Origin: Thermoanaerobaculia bacterium
GTDB taxonomy: Bacteria > Acidobacteriota > Thermoanaerobaculia > Multivoradales > JAIOJS01
Assembly: GCA_030429235.1 (NCBI GenBank)
Contig: JAUIDB010000005.1
Coordinates: 124,001-188,000 of the forward strand
Direction of reading: 5' to 3'
Length of the DNA: 64,000 nt
Shown: positions 27,701 to 35,858 of the stretch, in pieces
Layout: the number at the start of each line of letters is the position of its first letter
Position numbering within the stretch: the first letter of the stretch is position 1
Position numbers and translations under genes: made by a program
The notes under the pieces: generated by a model
The model's input: the letters and a program-made list of their open reading frames with translations, nothing else
Told to the model about the DNA's origin: nothing
Databases searched by the model: none

Positions 27701-27939
27701 ACCCTTTCCAGATTCGGCAGACCGGCGACCACGTTCTCGACCGGATCGGTGATGATCTGCTCGATCTCCTCCGGGCCGACGTTGGGGTAGTTGATGCTGA
27801 CGGTGAGTTGCGTGAACTCGACCTTGGGTAGCAGGTCGACGGGCAGGGTGCGGAACGAGACGATGCCTAGGACGACCAGGATCAAGAAGGCCATCGAAGT
27901 CGCGACGGGACGACGAATCGAGACTGCGGTCAACGACAC
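24796..27939 (-). CDS. RND efflux pump, inner-membrane transporter (HAE1/AcrB type)
   Basis: A 1047-residue RND transporter, normal length. The N-terminal TM (SIRRPVATSMAFLILVVLGI) and porter loop (NYPNVGPEEIEQIITDPVE) are typical. The TM4-like proton-relay region reads GGLALGVGLIVDNAIVVLES, and the second half has the matching GLVMLVGIVVNNAIVLIDAI. It exports drugs, lipids or metals from the periplasm using the proton gradient, working as a trimer with the adaptor encoded immediately upstream. The start GTG at 27939 is only 3 nt after the adaptor stop. No TolC-type outer-membrane gene is adjacent, so the pump must share one from elsewhere. Substrate not predictable. Confidence 0.94.
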   Translation of the reverse strand: MSLTAVSIRRPVATSMAFLILVVLGIVSFRTLPVDLLPKVEFTQLTVSINYPNVGPEEIEQIITDPVENVVAGLPNLERVTSESQEGRSRVRLDFARGTNLDEAANDLRAALDGLRDELPDEVDTPRIFKLDLDRVEVVSLVATSTRPLDDLTRIIEDDLARRFDQIPGVGAIDIRGGVHREIRIELDRERMRATGLTALDVQSALGRENVTLPAGTVKRGFADVYVRAVGEFSSLEQIANTVVARRGEHFVRVRDLAEVRDTFEDVRYMVEMNGVPSITVGIQKQSGANTVAVARQVQREVERINGERRDLRLTVVVDQSDFIRQSMENLRTSALWGSLFAILVLYLFLRNASSTGIIALSIPISVVASFGLLYFGGLTLNQMTFGGLALGVGLIVDNAIVVLESIVRKREEADLSALDSARVGTLEVAGAIVASTLTTCVIFLPVVFARTTSGALFQALALVVVFALACSLLVALTLVPMLSARFLRLRRAPTGPSERFERLERWYVRKLDRALHQRSRVFLTAGVLVAAALALWPLIPVELAPQTEADELDIQLEMARGTNIAVLRTYIDELEDRVRAVVPAQDVHLSSTEMRGDNAAIELKLAHQSQRSMSSTELADLVRREVEGKIPGAELDVEAQQGLWMLNRVFGSGGSGNALELELRGWDLHRADTVAAEIKERMQRIGTITDVRVSRREGTPEQRLVLDRERISRLGLNVETVSRTLLANVGGVEAGRYRTGGEEFPITVRLRPRDRLVSSDLDGVVFRTPSGAVVPLSPLIQSERGRGPVEIERVDGQRVTYITANLKSGVALGDAIQEVRATLAEMPIPNGFSLLYGGQYEEQQAAQRDFSVAILMALALVYMLMAAQFERFVDPLIVMLAVPAALVGVVPTLLLTGTTLNIQSIMGLVMLVGIVVNNAIVLIDAINLQRREHQLNTVEAVLEGARLRFRPILMTTATTSLGLIPLALGTGVGGEIQAALARVVVGGLLASTLVTLVLIPVAYTSVTGFLSRMRTSPGEEWTSEERTPPQQAMARAANQPAVSTGS

Positions 27940-27942
27940 CGG

Positions 27943-29355
27943 TCAGCTCCCGGTCTGCGGCTCTGCCGAAAGCGGGACGGCGGCCGCCTCGGGTTGCGCG
28001 AGGAGGCGGTCGACGACCTCCTCGTTTTCAGGAATCTCCGCCCCCAACGAAGCCGCAATGCGCTGCTGCCGATCCATGAAGCTACGGAGCAGGTCTTCGC
28101 GCTGCAGGCCTTGTAACTGCTGGACCCTCTGCCAGTCTGTGCGGCGCACCCGGGCTTCGATTTGACCTGTGCCCGGTCTCGCGAGCAGCTGCTGTCCGTT
28201 GACCACGACCCACGCTCCGCTCGAGATCCCGTCTACACCGATTGCGCCCCCCCCTTCGGCTAGGAGCTCGATGGGCTGAAACCTGACCGGGTAGCTCTCC
28301 TCGGCATCGTCGGAGCTGTTCCCGGTAGTCTGGGCTGGCAGGTCGACCACAAACACACCCTGGCGACCCGAGTCCAGGTCTTCCCAGAGGGCGTTGGTCG
28401 GAACCAGGGTGGCCGCGTTGGTCATGCCGACGAGGATGTGGACCGTGGTGAACATGCCGGGTTTCAGACTGCCGGCGCGGTTGTCGATGTCGATCTCCCC
28501 CACGGTCGTGAAACTCGCTTCTTCCAGGAACGGAGAGACGCGGGAAAGTGTCGCTTCGACCGGGTCGGCAGCTGCCTCGCGGACCTCCAGGCGAACCGGC
28601 TGGCCAGGTTCGATCCAGCGCAACATCGCTTCGGTAAGGGGGACCTCGACGAGCAGTCGGTCCAGGTTGCCGACCCGGAAGAGCACCGTGCCGCGGTCCA
28701 CCAGCATTCCGACCTCGGCGTTGCGCACTCCGACGCGGCCCCCCACGGGAGAGCGCACGACCGACTTCGCCAGCGCAGCGCGCCGTTCCTCCGCCGTGGC
28801 TCGAGCCGCGTCGCGCTGAGCTTTGGCCGCCTCGACCGCGGCCTTCTCGCCATCGAGGCGGGCTTGGAGAGTCTCCAACTCCTGTTCGCTGATCAGACGC
28901 TCGCTGGCCAGCGACTGGAAGCGAGCAACTCGCGTCTCGAGTTCACGGGCGGTGGCTTCGGCTTCGAGGAGATCTGCCTCCGCCAGCCGGACATCGGCTT
29001 CCGTCCGTCTCAGCTGTTCGCGGAGTTCCCCATCATCGAGGCGCACCAGTACCTGCCCCCTCTCGACGGCTTCGCCGCTTCGCACCAGGACCTCCGCCAC
29101 CGTCGCGTTGATCTCCGCCCGCACCGCCACCTGGTTCTCCGCCCGCACTACGCCGGTGACGGTCTCCACCTTTGGCAGGCCTCCGTGTGTGGCTGGCACC
29201 GCCTCCACCAGAGGGGCCAGTGCCGCCGGGGCTTCGGGCGTCGCATCGCTGCATCCCCAGGCAGACAACAGGGCCAGGGCGAGCAGCCACCGCCCCGGGG
29301 TTTTCGCCCCAGCAATAGTTGCACTCGTTTCGCGGGTAGATGTCTTGCGTTGCAT
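27943..29355 (-). CDS. RND efflux periplasmic adaptor (membrane fusion lipoprotein)
   Basis: A 470-residue HlyD/AcrA-type adaptor. The N-terminus has a lipobox (LLSAWGC, C35), so it is probably anchored to the inner membrane. A lipoyl-type half-motif (VTGVVRAENQVAVRAEINATV; SGEAVERGQVLVRLDD) precedes a long alpha-hairpin (residues ~115-205, LRRTEADVRLAEADLLEAE…), then VRSPVGGRVGVRNAEVG and beta-barrel parts. It bridges the RND transporter to an outer-membrane channel. ATG 29355 has AAGGA at 5-nt spacing; an in-frame ATG at 29400 has no such site. The C-terminal ~60 residues, rich in Gln/Arg and Ala/Pro, are longer than in AcrA. Confidence 0.92.
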   Translation of the reverse strand: MQRKTSTRETSATIAGAKTPGRWLLALALLSAWGCSDATPEAPAALAPLVEAVPATHGGLPKVETVTGVVRAENQVAVRAEINATVAEVLVRSGEAVERGQVLVRLDDGELREQLRRTEADVRLAEADLLEAEATARELETRVARFQSLASERLISEQELETLQARLDGEKAAVEAAKAQRDAARATAEERRAALAKSVVRSPVGGRVGVRNAEVGMLVDRGTVLFRVGNLDRLLVEVPLTEAMLRWIEPGQPVRLEVREAAADPVEATLSRVSPFLEEASFTTVGEIDIDNRAGSLKPGMFTTVHILVGMTNAATLVPTNALWEDLDSGRQGVFVVDLPAQTTGNSSDDAEESYPVRFQPIELLAEGGGAIGVDGISSGAWVVVNGQQLLARPGTGQIEARVRRTDWQRVQQLQGLQREDLLRSFMDRQQRIAASLGAEIPENEEVVDRLLAQPEAAAVPLSAEPQTGS

Positions 29356-29483
29356 GTAGTTCCTTCTCGCTAGCCAATCAGCATAGCAGGCGCAGCCCAT
29401 CCGCAGTGGTCGTAGATGTTACGGTCTGGCAACTGGCCACGGCCCGCTCGGCGTGCCGAAGCAGCAGGAGGCCTGGTTCTTTC

Positions 29484-30201
29484 GAATGACGAAGTCAGAT
29501 CCGTTGGCCCGTGGTCAGCGGGCTTGCTGCCCTCTGCTGTCCCGAGTCTCCCGATCACTCTAGAGCGTCGCGCGCTCTGCGCTCGCCGCGATGACTGAAT
29601 CAGGGTCACTGGGCGGTGGTGAGCCCGCGTTAGCAGTCTCGTGATTCGCTCTAGAGCGCCGCGTGCCCCGCGCTCGCCGCGACGACTGAATCACAGCCAC
29701 AGCGTGGTGGTGAGCCCGCGTTAGCAGCCTCCTGATTCACTCTAGAGCGCCGAGCGTTCCGCGCTCGACGCGACGACTGAATCAGAGCCAGTGGATCGAG
29801 GTGAGCCCGGTTAGGAGTCTCCTGATTCACTCTAGAGCGCCGAGCGTTTCGCGCTCGCCGCGACGACTGAATCAGAGCCACTTGGGCCATGGTGAGCGCG
29901 GTTAGGAGTCTCCTGATTCACTCTAGAGCGCCGAGCGCTTCGCGGTCGCCGCGACGACTGAATCAGAGCCACTTGGGCCATGGTGAGCGCGGTTAGGAGT
30001 CTCCTGATTCACTCTAGAGCGCCGAGCGCTTCGCGGTCGCCGCGACGACTGAGTCAGAGCCACTTGGGCCATGGTGAGCGCGGTTAGGAGTCTCCTGATT
30101 CACTCTAGAGCGCCGAGCGCTTCGCGGTCGCCGCGACGACTGAATCAGAGCCACGGGACCGTGGTGAGCGCGCTCACCACTGTCCCGTGTCTCCTGATTC
30201 A
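29484..30201. repeat. Array of seven ~91-bp palindromic tandem repeats (plus one degenerate unit)
   Basis: The landmark GACTGAATCA (one GACTGAGTCA) occurs at 29593, 29684, 29775, 29865, 29956, 30047 and 30138, a spacing of 90-91 nt; a degenerate unit begins near 29485. Each unit carries CTGATTCA…TGAATCAG (an 8-bp inverted repeat enclosing ~38 nt with a TCTAGA core) and, between units, TGAATCAG…CTGATTCA enclosing ~37 nt, so hairpins can form in either register. The middle units are almost identical; the outer ones diverge. The array occupies the space between the adaptor gene and the DUF1501 gene and overlaps the latter's last codons. Nothing else was seen between 29356 and 29484. Confidence 0.88.
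30141..30201. repeat. Long near-perfect inverted repeat over the DUF1501 stop codon
   Basis: The central 20 nt (30161-30180) are a perfect palindrome. Arms extend outwards with one mismatch to 30152-30189, and after a small unmatched patch to TGAATCAG at 30141-30148 and CTGATTCA at 30194-30201. The DUF1501 stop (complement of 30174-30176) lies inside the right arm. It could act as a terminator-like hairpin, though no T-tract follows. Confidence 0.75.
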
Positions 30202-31535
30202 AACCCATCCGCGAAGATCTCGGGTCCGTAGATCGGCGGAAGGTCGGGCCCACTGACCACCCCCAGGGGCGAGTAGGAGGTATAGCCCGGGAAGATCTCG
30301 CCCAGGTAGGGGTTGCCCATGCGTCGAATCAGGATCTCGGAGAGGACCCTCCGATAATCGGTCGTCACCGCCAGGTCGGCGCCGTCGAACAGCTGACCGT
30401 TGGCGAGTCCCGGCCAAGTGCCGTGGACTCCACCGTTCACGTTGCCGCCGAGGACCATCATCATCGAGCCATGCCCGTGGTCGGTGCCGCGATCGTTGTT
30501 CTCGCGCAAGCGGCGTCCGAACTCGCTCTGCACCACCACGGTCACTCGTGACGTGTAGTTGTTGGCCCCCGAACCATCGAGGTCGGTGTAGAAGGCCGCC
30601 AGGGCACGCGAGAGCGTCTCGACGTGGCTCAGGAAGTAGCCCCCGCCGTTCTCTCCCTGGCCCTCGTGGGTGTCCCAGCCCCCGTAGTCGATGGTGGCCA
30701 CGCGCAGGCCGAGGTCCATCTTGATCATCCGCGCCAGGGTCTCGAAGTGGTCGCCCAGGCTGCCGCCGGGGTACACCGCTCCGTTGGCCGGGGTGTAGCC
30801 ACCGTCGCTGTTGAGTTCGATGATATCGATCGCATCGAGGGTGTCGTAGCCCGACTGGTGCAACCAACTCGAACCGTTGTAGAGACTGCGGAGGGTCGTG
30901 CGCTGGGCGTCGCGCCACTGCCAGGGGCCCACTTGCAGCGAGAAGCTGTCCGGGCTCGTCATGTTGACGGTCTCGGTGGAACCGCGGAGGGCGGCCTGTT
31001 GCAGGTTGCCGATGGCCAGAGCCGGCATGGTGATCTCTGGCGGTAGGTTGTTGGCCGTGGCGAGGTGGCGCGTCAACCAGCCGGTAGGCGTCGTCAGCGT
31101 CCCCGGGGTCCCGAGCTCCATGAAGTTCATCGAGTCGAAGTGGCTCCGATTGTCCTCGTGCATGCCGGCGGCGACGACCAGGGCGAGGTGACCGTCCTGA
31201 TAGAGGTCGTACAGCGTGGCGGGCGCCGGGTTGCCGTTGTCGACGGTATCGGCGCCAGCATGTAGTCCGAAGATGCCTCCCAGCGGTAGTGCAGCGTTGG
31301 CACCGGCGGTCGGTATCATGATCTCTGGCCGGGCGGCTTCGTAGTGCCCACGATCGACCCCACCGATTGGCAGTACGAAGTTCAGGGCGTCGATCCCGCC
31401 GCGCAGGAAGACCGAGATCAGGATGTCCTCGTTCGTGCCGTTGGGGTCGCCGAACGCGACGGTGTTGAAGTTGGTGCCGGCGAAGGCGGCGACGGCGGCC
31501 GAACAGCCAGTGATGAATCCTCGTCGAGTCGTCAT
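30174..31535 (-). CDS. DUF1501 family secreted protein with DGFESGD C-terminal motif
   Basis: A 453-residue protein of the DUF1501 (sulfatase/alkaline-phosphatase-like) family. The N-terminus (MTTRRGFITGCSAAVAAFAG) looks like a twin-arginine signal. Family landmarks include LISVFLRGGIDALNFVLP, HEDNRSHFDSMNFME, IDYGGWDTHEGQGENG, VVVQSEFGRRLRENNDRGTDHGHGSMMMVLGG. The C-terminus ends in IFADGFESGDTGQW, a short tail found on many secreted proteins of related bacteria, which may be a sorting or maturation signal. AAGGAG precedes ATG 31535. It pairs with the DUF1800 gene 12 nt upstream; the two families usually co-occur and are exported by Tat, but the biochemical role is unknown. The end of the gene lies inside the adjacent repeat array. 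Confidence 0.9.
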   Translation of the reverse strand: MTTRRGFITGCSAAVAAFAGTNFNTVAFGDPNGTNEDILISVFLRGGIDALNFVLPIGGVDRGHYEAARPEIMIPTAGANAALPLGGIFGLHAGADTVDNGNPAPATLYDLYQDGHLALVVAAGMHEDNRSHFDSMNFMELGTPGTLTTPTGWLTRHLATANNLPPEITMPALAIGNLQQAALRGSTETVNMTSPDSFSLQVGPWQWRDAQRTTLRSLYNGSSWLHQSGYDTLDAIDIIELNSDGGYTPANGAVYPGGSLGDHFETLARMIKMDLGLRVATIDYGGWDTHEGQGENGGGYFLSHVETLSRALAAFYTDLDGSGANNYTSRVTVVVQSEFGRRLRENNDRGTDHGHGSMMMVLGGNVNGGVHGTWPGLANGQLFDGADLAVTTDYRRVLSEILIRRMGNPYLGEIFPGYTSYSPLGVVSGPDLPPIYGPEIFADGFESGDTGQW

Positions 31536-31547
31536 GGTCGGTTCTCC

Positions 31548-33311
31548 TTAGCGCCAGAGAAATTCGGGGGACATGAACATGAGACCGACCAGGGCCCGAA
31601 GTCGTAGAGCCGTGTCTTCGTCGCCGAGGTTGAGGTCGAAGTCGGGGTTGAAGCCTTGCGCCATGAACTCCACCAGGTCGGTGCGATCATCGGTCGGCAG
31701 GGCGCGGCCGAAGATCCGATCGACCCAGAAGTCGACCAGTTCGTTGGCCGACCTGACTCCGCCCGGCGTCTGTCCCACGACATCGAGGTAGTAGTCGCCG
31801 TTGTCGTCGTCGAACTCGATGAGCCAATTGCAGATACGCCAGCAGGCGACGCGAGGAGTCATGCTCTTCCAGGCGCCCAGGACGTCGGGGAAACCGTTGG
31901 GAGCCGGCCAGTTGAACAGCTCCTGCCCGGTGTCGTCGTAGCGCCAGAGGAAGGAACTGGTGTCGCCGTCGTCCATCAAGAGCGTGAAGTCGGCGGCCCC
32001 GGCCCGCAGGGCCGAACCGACGACCTCGAAGGGTCGCTTGATCTTCTCGCCCCAGGTGTTGCGGAACGCGTCGGAGGTCAGGATCGCTTCGTAGACCTGC
32101 TGCAGTTGGTCGGGGGCCTGCCACTGGGCCGAGAAGAGGGCGGCGACCGTGTCGATCAGGCTCTGGGGAGGGTGGTCACTGATGAGGCGCCGACAGAGCT
32201 TGCGAGCCAGGTGGCGTCCGGTTCCGGGGTGTTCGGCCAAGGCGTCCAGCACGTCCTTGGCGTCCTTCTCGTCGGCCTGATCTTGCGGCAGGAAGACGCC
32301 GAGCACGTTCTTCTGAAACCGGTCGTGCCAGGAAGGACGGTAGAGGAACAATCCGCTGTCGTCGTCGTTGTTGCCGTAGTGGAAGCTCCAGCCCGTGAAG
32401 GCACGTGCTGCTTCGAAGACGTCGGCGTCGACGTAGCCGACGGGGCGTCCCTGTCCGTCGGTCGGGACCTGGTGCTGTTGCAGCACACCGAGGTAGTTCT
32501 CCGCTCCCAGCGTATGGAGCTCGAACAGCTCCCGACAGTAGTTCTCGTTGGGGCCGTCGTCCGAACTGGTGTAGTTGTCCAGGTAGTACAGCATGGCGGG
32601 ACTCCGGGCGACGGCCTCCAGCATGTCGCGGAAGTTGCCCATCTGGTGCTGCCGCAGGATCAGGTCGAGGTGCTGGTAGGTGATCCGCGCCCAGCTGGAG
32701 TGGTTGATGTACACGTTGAAGTGGTCACGCCAGAAGTCGGCCAACACCTCGTGGAGCTGGCGTTTGCTGTACATCACTCGCATCCAGGTGGCTCGGGTCA
32801 TCTCGTCGCGCGGCACGCCGCTGCTGCTGTTGCCACCGGGAGCGTTGCCCTGGTCGTACCAATCCCACAGCGTGGCCAGCAACGTGTCGGGGTCGTTGCT
32901 GACACCGTAGCTCTCGAAGTTCGCCTGGTTGAGACGTGCGGTCAGCTCCGGGTCCGGAATCGACTGGTAGTTCAACTGCTGGGCGACCCAGGCCTGAATC
33001 CGACTCGCATCGTCGCCGCCCAGAGCCTCGAAGGCGGCCAGGTCACCCGGGGCCGGACCGAACGAGGCCCGGTTCAGGGTGACGACACCCGCCGAGGGGA
33101 GGGCTGGCAGCCCCCCCTCGGGGGCGGGTGGGTCGTCGGGGTGGCGCATCGCCGGACCACCGGAAGGACCGTTGTTTGCGGCAACGGCAGTGGCGGCGGG
33201 TAGGACCACTGCGCCGGCAGTGAGCCCGGCCGCAGCCAGGACACGTCGACGCGTCAGGTTCAGGGAATCGGTGTCGCGGGTCGGCTCGGGCGGGGATACA
33301 GACGAGGACAT
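31548..33311 (-). CDS. DUF1800 family secreted protein
   Basis: A 587-residue DUF1800 protein. A Tat-type signal (NLTRRRVLAAAGLTAGAVV) begins at about residue 19. Family features are LNRASFGPAPGDLAAFEALG, a RDEMTRATWMRVMYSKRQLHEVLADFWRDHFNVYINH core, ENYCRELFELHTLGAENYLG, RLARKLCRRLISDHPP-like (here HLARKLCRRLISDHPP) and DAFRNTWGEKIKRPFEVVGSALRA. It is the usual operon partner of DUF1501; function unknown, suggested in other bacteria to relate to exported or surface polymer handling. AGGAG lies 8 nt upstream of ATG 33311. The 125-nt gap to the divergent dinB gene should hold both promoters. Confidence 0.92.
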   Translation of the reverse strand: MSSSVSPPEPTRDTDSLNLTRRRVLAAAGLTAGAVVLPAATAVAANNGPSGGPAMRHPDDPPAPEGGLPALPSAGVVTLNRASFGPAPGDLAAFEALGGDDASRIQAWVAQQLNYQSIPDPELTARLNQANFESYGVSNDPDTLLATLWDWYDQGNAPGGNSSSGVPRDEMTRATWMRVMYSKRQLHEVLADFWRDHFNVYINHSSWARITYQHLDLILRQHQMGNFRDMLEAVARSPAMLYYLDNYTSSDDGPNENYCRELFELHTLGAENYLGVLQQHQVPTDGQGRPVGYVDADVFEAARAFTGWSFHYGNNDDDSGLFLYRPSWHDRFQKNVLGVFLPQDQADEKDAKDVLDALAEHPGTGRHLARKLCRRLISDHPPQSLIDTVAALFSAQWQAPDQLQQVYEAILTSDAFRNTWGEKIKRPFEVVGSALRAGAADFTLLMDDGDTSSFLWRYDDTGQELFNWPAPNGFPDVLGAWKSMTPRVACWRICNWLIEFDDDNGDYYLDVVGQTPGGVRSANELVDFWVDRIFGRALPTDDRTDLVEFMAQGFNPDFDLNLGDEDTALRLRALVGLMFMSPEFLWR

Positions 33312-33436
33312 ATCAGTTCACTCCTGGCCGTGGGCTTTGGACTACAGTTGGCAGAGCCAGCATTCAGGGGTCAGAGGCAGAGTGTTGCACGGGCCGCCCC
33401 GCCAGGCTGTGAACCCGATCACTGAGGAGGTGTCAA

Positions 33437-33964
33437 ATGCAAATCAGCGCCATACCCCGTCCCAAACCGAACGAGTACCAGGAGTACTACGGCAGCTACG
33501 TCGATGCCGTACCTGCCGGCAGCGTGCACGACTTGCTGGAAGCTCAGGCGGCCGATCTGCGTCGTCGCCTGCAGGCGAACCCGGGTAAGGCGGACTACCG
33601 CTATGCCGAAGGCAAGTGGACCGTCAAGGAGGTTCTGGGGCACATCATCGATACCGAACGGGTCTTCACCTACCGAGCCCTGACGATGGCCCGCGGCGAT
33701 CGTCAGGCCCTACCCGGCATGGACCAGGATGCGTTCGCCGCCCTGGCCCGCTATCGCGAGCGCGAGCTGCTGAGCGATATCCTGCCGGAGTACCTGGCGC
33801 AGCGGGCGGCGACCCGCTCACTCTTCGCCAGCTTCGACGCCGAGGCCCTGGACCGCACCGGCACCGCCTCCGGTTTCGAGTTCACCGTGCGGGCGCTCTG
33901 CCACATCGTCGTCGGCCACCAGGCGCACCACATGAAGGTGCTAAGGGAACTGTACGGCGTGTAG
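33437..33964 (+). CDS. DinB-family four-helix metalloprotein
   Basis: A 175-residue DinB/DUF664-type protein. The predicted metal ligands are H69 (WTVKEVLGHIIDTERV) and H161/H165 near the C-terminus (CHIVVGHQAHHMKVLRELYGV). The helical pattern matches bacillithiol/mycothiol transferase-like DinB proteins, though the thiol substrate in this phylum is unknown. GAGGAGG lies 7 nt before ATG 33437. It is a single gene, divergent from the DUF1800 gene and convergent with the nucleoside transporter. Confidence 0.9.
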   Translation: MQISAIPRPKPNEYQEYYGSYVDAVPAGSVHDLLEAQAADLRRRLQANPGKADYRYAEGKWTVKEVLGHIIDTERVFTYRALTMARGDRQALPGMDQDAFAALARYRERELLSDILPEYLAQRAATRSLFASFDAEALDRTGTASGFEFTVRALCHIVVGHQAHHMKVLRELYGV

Positions 33965-34101
33965 CGAGAACGGCCTACTGGGTCGGCTCGGACGGCTGAG
34001 ACCAGCGCTTCCGGCTCCGGCTCTACGCCGTCGACGACCCGGGAATCCACGACCTCCATACCGACAAGAGGCAGGGGAAGCTCCCTCCGTTTACTTGGAG
34101 T

Positions 34102-35733
34102 TCAGCCGCCGATGAGGATCCCGGCGATCGTCGCCGTGAGCCAGGAGGCGATGGCGCCTCCGAACATCGCCTTGAGGCCGAGTTGGGCCAGGTCCGTCTT
34201 GCGTTGGGGCGCTACCGCGCTGATGCCGCCGATCTGGATGCCGATCGACGAGAAGTTGGCGAAGCCGCACAGGGCGTAGGTGGCGATCACGGTGGCGCGG
34301 GGCGACAGCTCGCCTCCCTGGATGTAGTTGCCCAGGGTTCCGTAGGCCACGAACTCGTTCAGGGAGAGCTTGATGCCGAGCAGGTTGCCCACTTTGGCCG
34401 CGTCAGCCCAGGGAACCCCCATCAGCCAGGCCAGCGGACTCAGGAGGACGCCGAAGAGGGTTTGCAGCGAGCCGGGGAACCAACCGGCGTACTCACCGAC
34501 GGCTGGGGACAGGCCGGTCGAGGTGTAGGCGTAGTGAGCTCCTCCCAGCAGGCGTCCGTCGATGATCGAATCGAGCCAGTTGAGGAGCACATCCATCACC
34601 GCGATGAGGGCGATGAAACCGAGCAGCATGGCGCCGACGTTGACGGCCAGCTTGAGGCCGTCGGTGATGCCGTTGGAGGCGGCCTCGATGACGTTGCTGC
34701 CGCTGTCGATCTTCGGCATCTCGAGCATCTCTCCCGAGGTCGCGGACTCTTCCGTTTCCGGGAAGATCAGCTTGCCGATGACCAGGGCGGCCGGGGCCGA
34801 CATCACCGAGGCGGCGACCAGATGGCCAGCGGGAACTCCCATCGCGATGTAGCCGGCGAGCACACCCCCGGCGATGGTCGCGAACCCACCCACCATGATG
34901 GTGAGGAGCTCGGACTTGGTCATCTTGTCGAGGAAGGGCTTGATCAGCAGAGGAGCCTCGGTCTGGCCGACGAAGATGTTGGCCGAACAGGACAACGTTT
35001 CGGCCCCGGAGGTACCGATGGTCCAGCGCATGAAGCGGCTCATGGCCAGGATGATCTTCTGCATGATGCCGAGGTAGTAGAGGACCGACATGAACCCGCC
35101 GAAGAAGACGATGGTGGGTAGCACTTTGAAGGCGAAGAGGAAGCCGAAACCGGGCCAGGCGGCGCCCTCGCCGGGGAAGAAGTGCTGCGGATCGGAGAGG
35201 TTCCCGAAGAGGAACGCGGCACCGTAGTCGGATAGGTTGAGGAACGCTGCGACCTTGTCGGAGAAGGCCGAGAAGATGATCTGACCGTACAGTCCGCGAG
35301 AGACCAGGGTAGCGATGCCCAGGGTGACGAAGAGCGCGCCACAGATCTTGCCGACTCGGGGCGAGAGCCCCAGCGGTTTGTCGGAGAATCCGACCAGAAC
35401 CGTGGCCGCTAGCAGCCACGGTAGAGCCGGGGCCACCGGATCGAAGGTAGCGGCGACGACTCCCAGACCGAGGAACCCCAGCATCCAGAGCGCGGTTTCC
35501 GTCGTGACGCGCGAGCGCGGTCCCGATCGCAGGATGAACGCGATCAGGAGCAGACCGAAGATGGTCATTCCCACGAAGCTCCACTCGTCCTCGCGCAGGA
35601 TGATCAGGGCGAAGAGGAACTGCAGACCGAGCCCCCAGGCCAGGGTGCGCAGGTTGACGTCCCGCCGCTTGTAGGAGAGCGCCCAGGCAAACCCGAGCAG
35701 GGCCAGGAGACCGAGAATGGAGACCAGGTTCAT
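34102..35733 (-). CDS. Concentrative nucleoside transporter (CNT/NupC family)
   Basis: A 543-residue multi-pass membrane protein. Family landmarks are SCSANIFVGQTEAPLLIKPFL, GGFATIAGGVLAGYIAMG, VPAGHLVAASVMSAPAAL, KLSLNEFVAYG and YALCGFANFSSIGIQIGG. These are the CNT substrate-binding hairpins and TM segments. It imports nucleosides with Na+ or H+. It is about 130 residues longer than E. coli NupC; the extra length is an N-terminal membrane region (residues ~40-150, with RSGPRSRVTTETALW between segments). GGAGGG lies before ATG 35733. It stands alone on this strand. Confidence 0.93.
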   Translation of the reverse strand: MNLVSILGLLALLGFAWALSYKRRDVNLRTLAWGLGLQFLFALIILREDEWSFVGMTIFGLLLIAFILRSGPRSRVTTETALWMLGFLGLGVVAATFDPVAPALPWLLAATVLVGFSDKPLGLSPRVGKICGALFVTLGIATLVSRGLYGQIIFSAFSDKVAAFLNLSDYGAAFLFGNLSDPQHFFPGEGAAWPGFGFLFAFKVLPTIVFFGGFMSVLYYLGIMQKIILAMSRFMRWTIGTSGAETLSCSANIFVGQTEAPLLIKPFLDKMTKSELLTIMVGGFATIAGGVLAGYIAMGVPAGHLVAASVMSAPAALVIGKLIFPETEESATSGEMLEMPKIDSGSNVIEAASNGITDGLKLAVNVGAMLLGFIALIAVMDVLLNWLDSIIDGRLLGGAHYAYTSTGLSPAVGEYAGWFPGSLQTLFGVLLSPLAWLMGVPWADAAKVGNLLGIKLSLNEFVAYGTLGNYIQGGELSPRATVIATYALCGFANFSSIGIQIGGISAVAPQRKTDLAQLGLKAMFGGAIASWLTATIAGILIGG

Positions 35734-35858
35734 GCAGTGTCCCTCCGCCGCGGTGGCCGCGAACGTCGTTGAGATGGGATATCCGAGGCGGCAAGGATAG
35801 CCGAGGCCCGGGTCTCGATCCAGCTGAGCCCGGGCCGCGGAAGACTGCCGGCTCTGCC

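Noticed and set aside
29484-30201. CRISPR array
   Set aside because: The conserved and variable parts do not alternate as identical repeats and unique spacers; most of each 91-nt unit is conserved, including the inter-hairpin part, and no cas gene is nearby.
31656-33203. 515-residue protein opposite the DUF1800 gene
   Set aside because: Same reason: the DUF1800 family motifs are on the minus strand and this frame is Val/Glu/Gln-rich without any feature.
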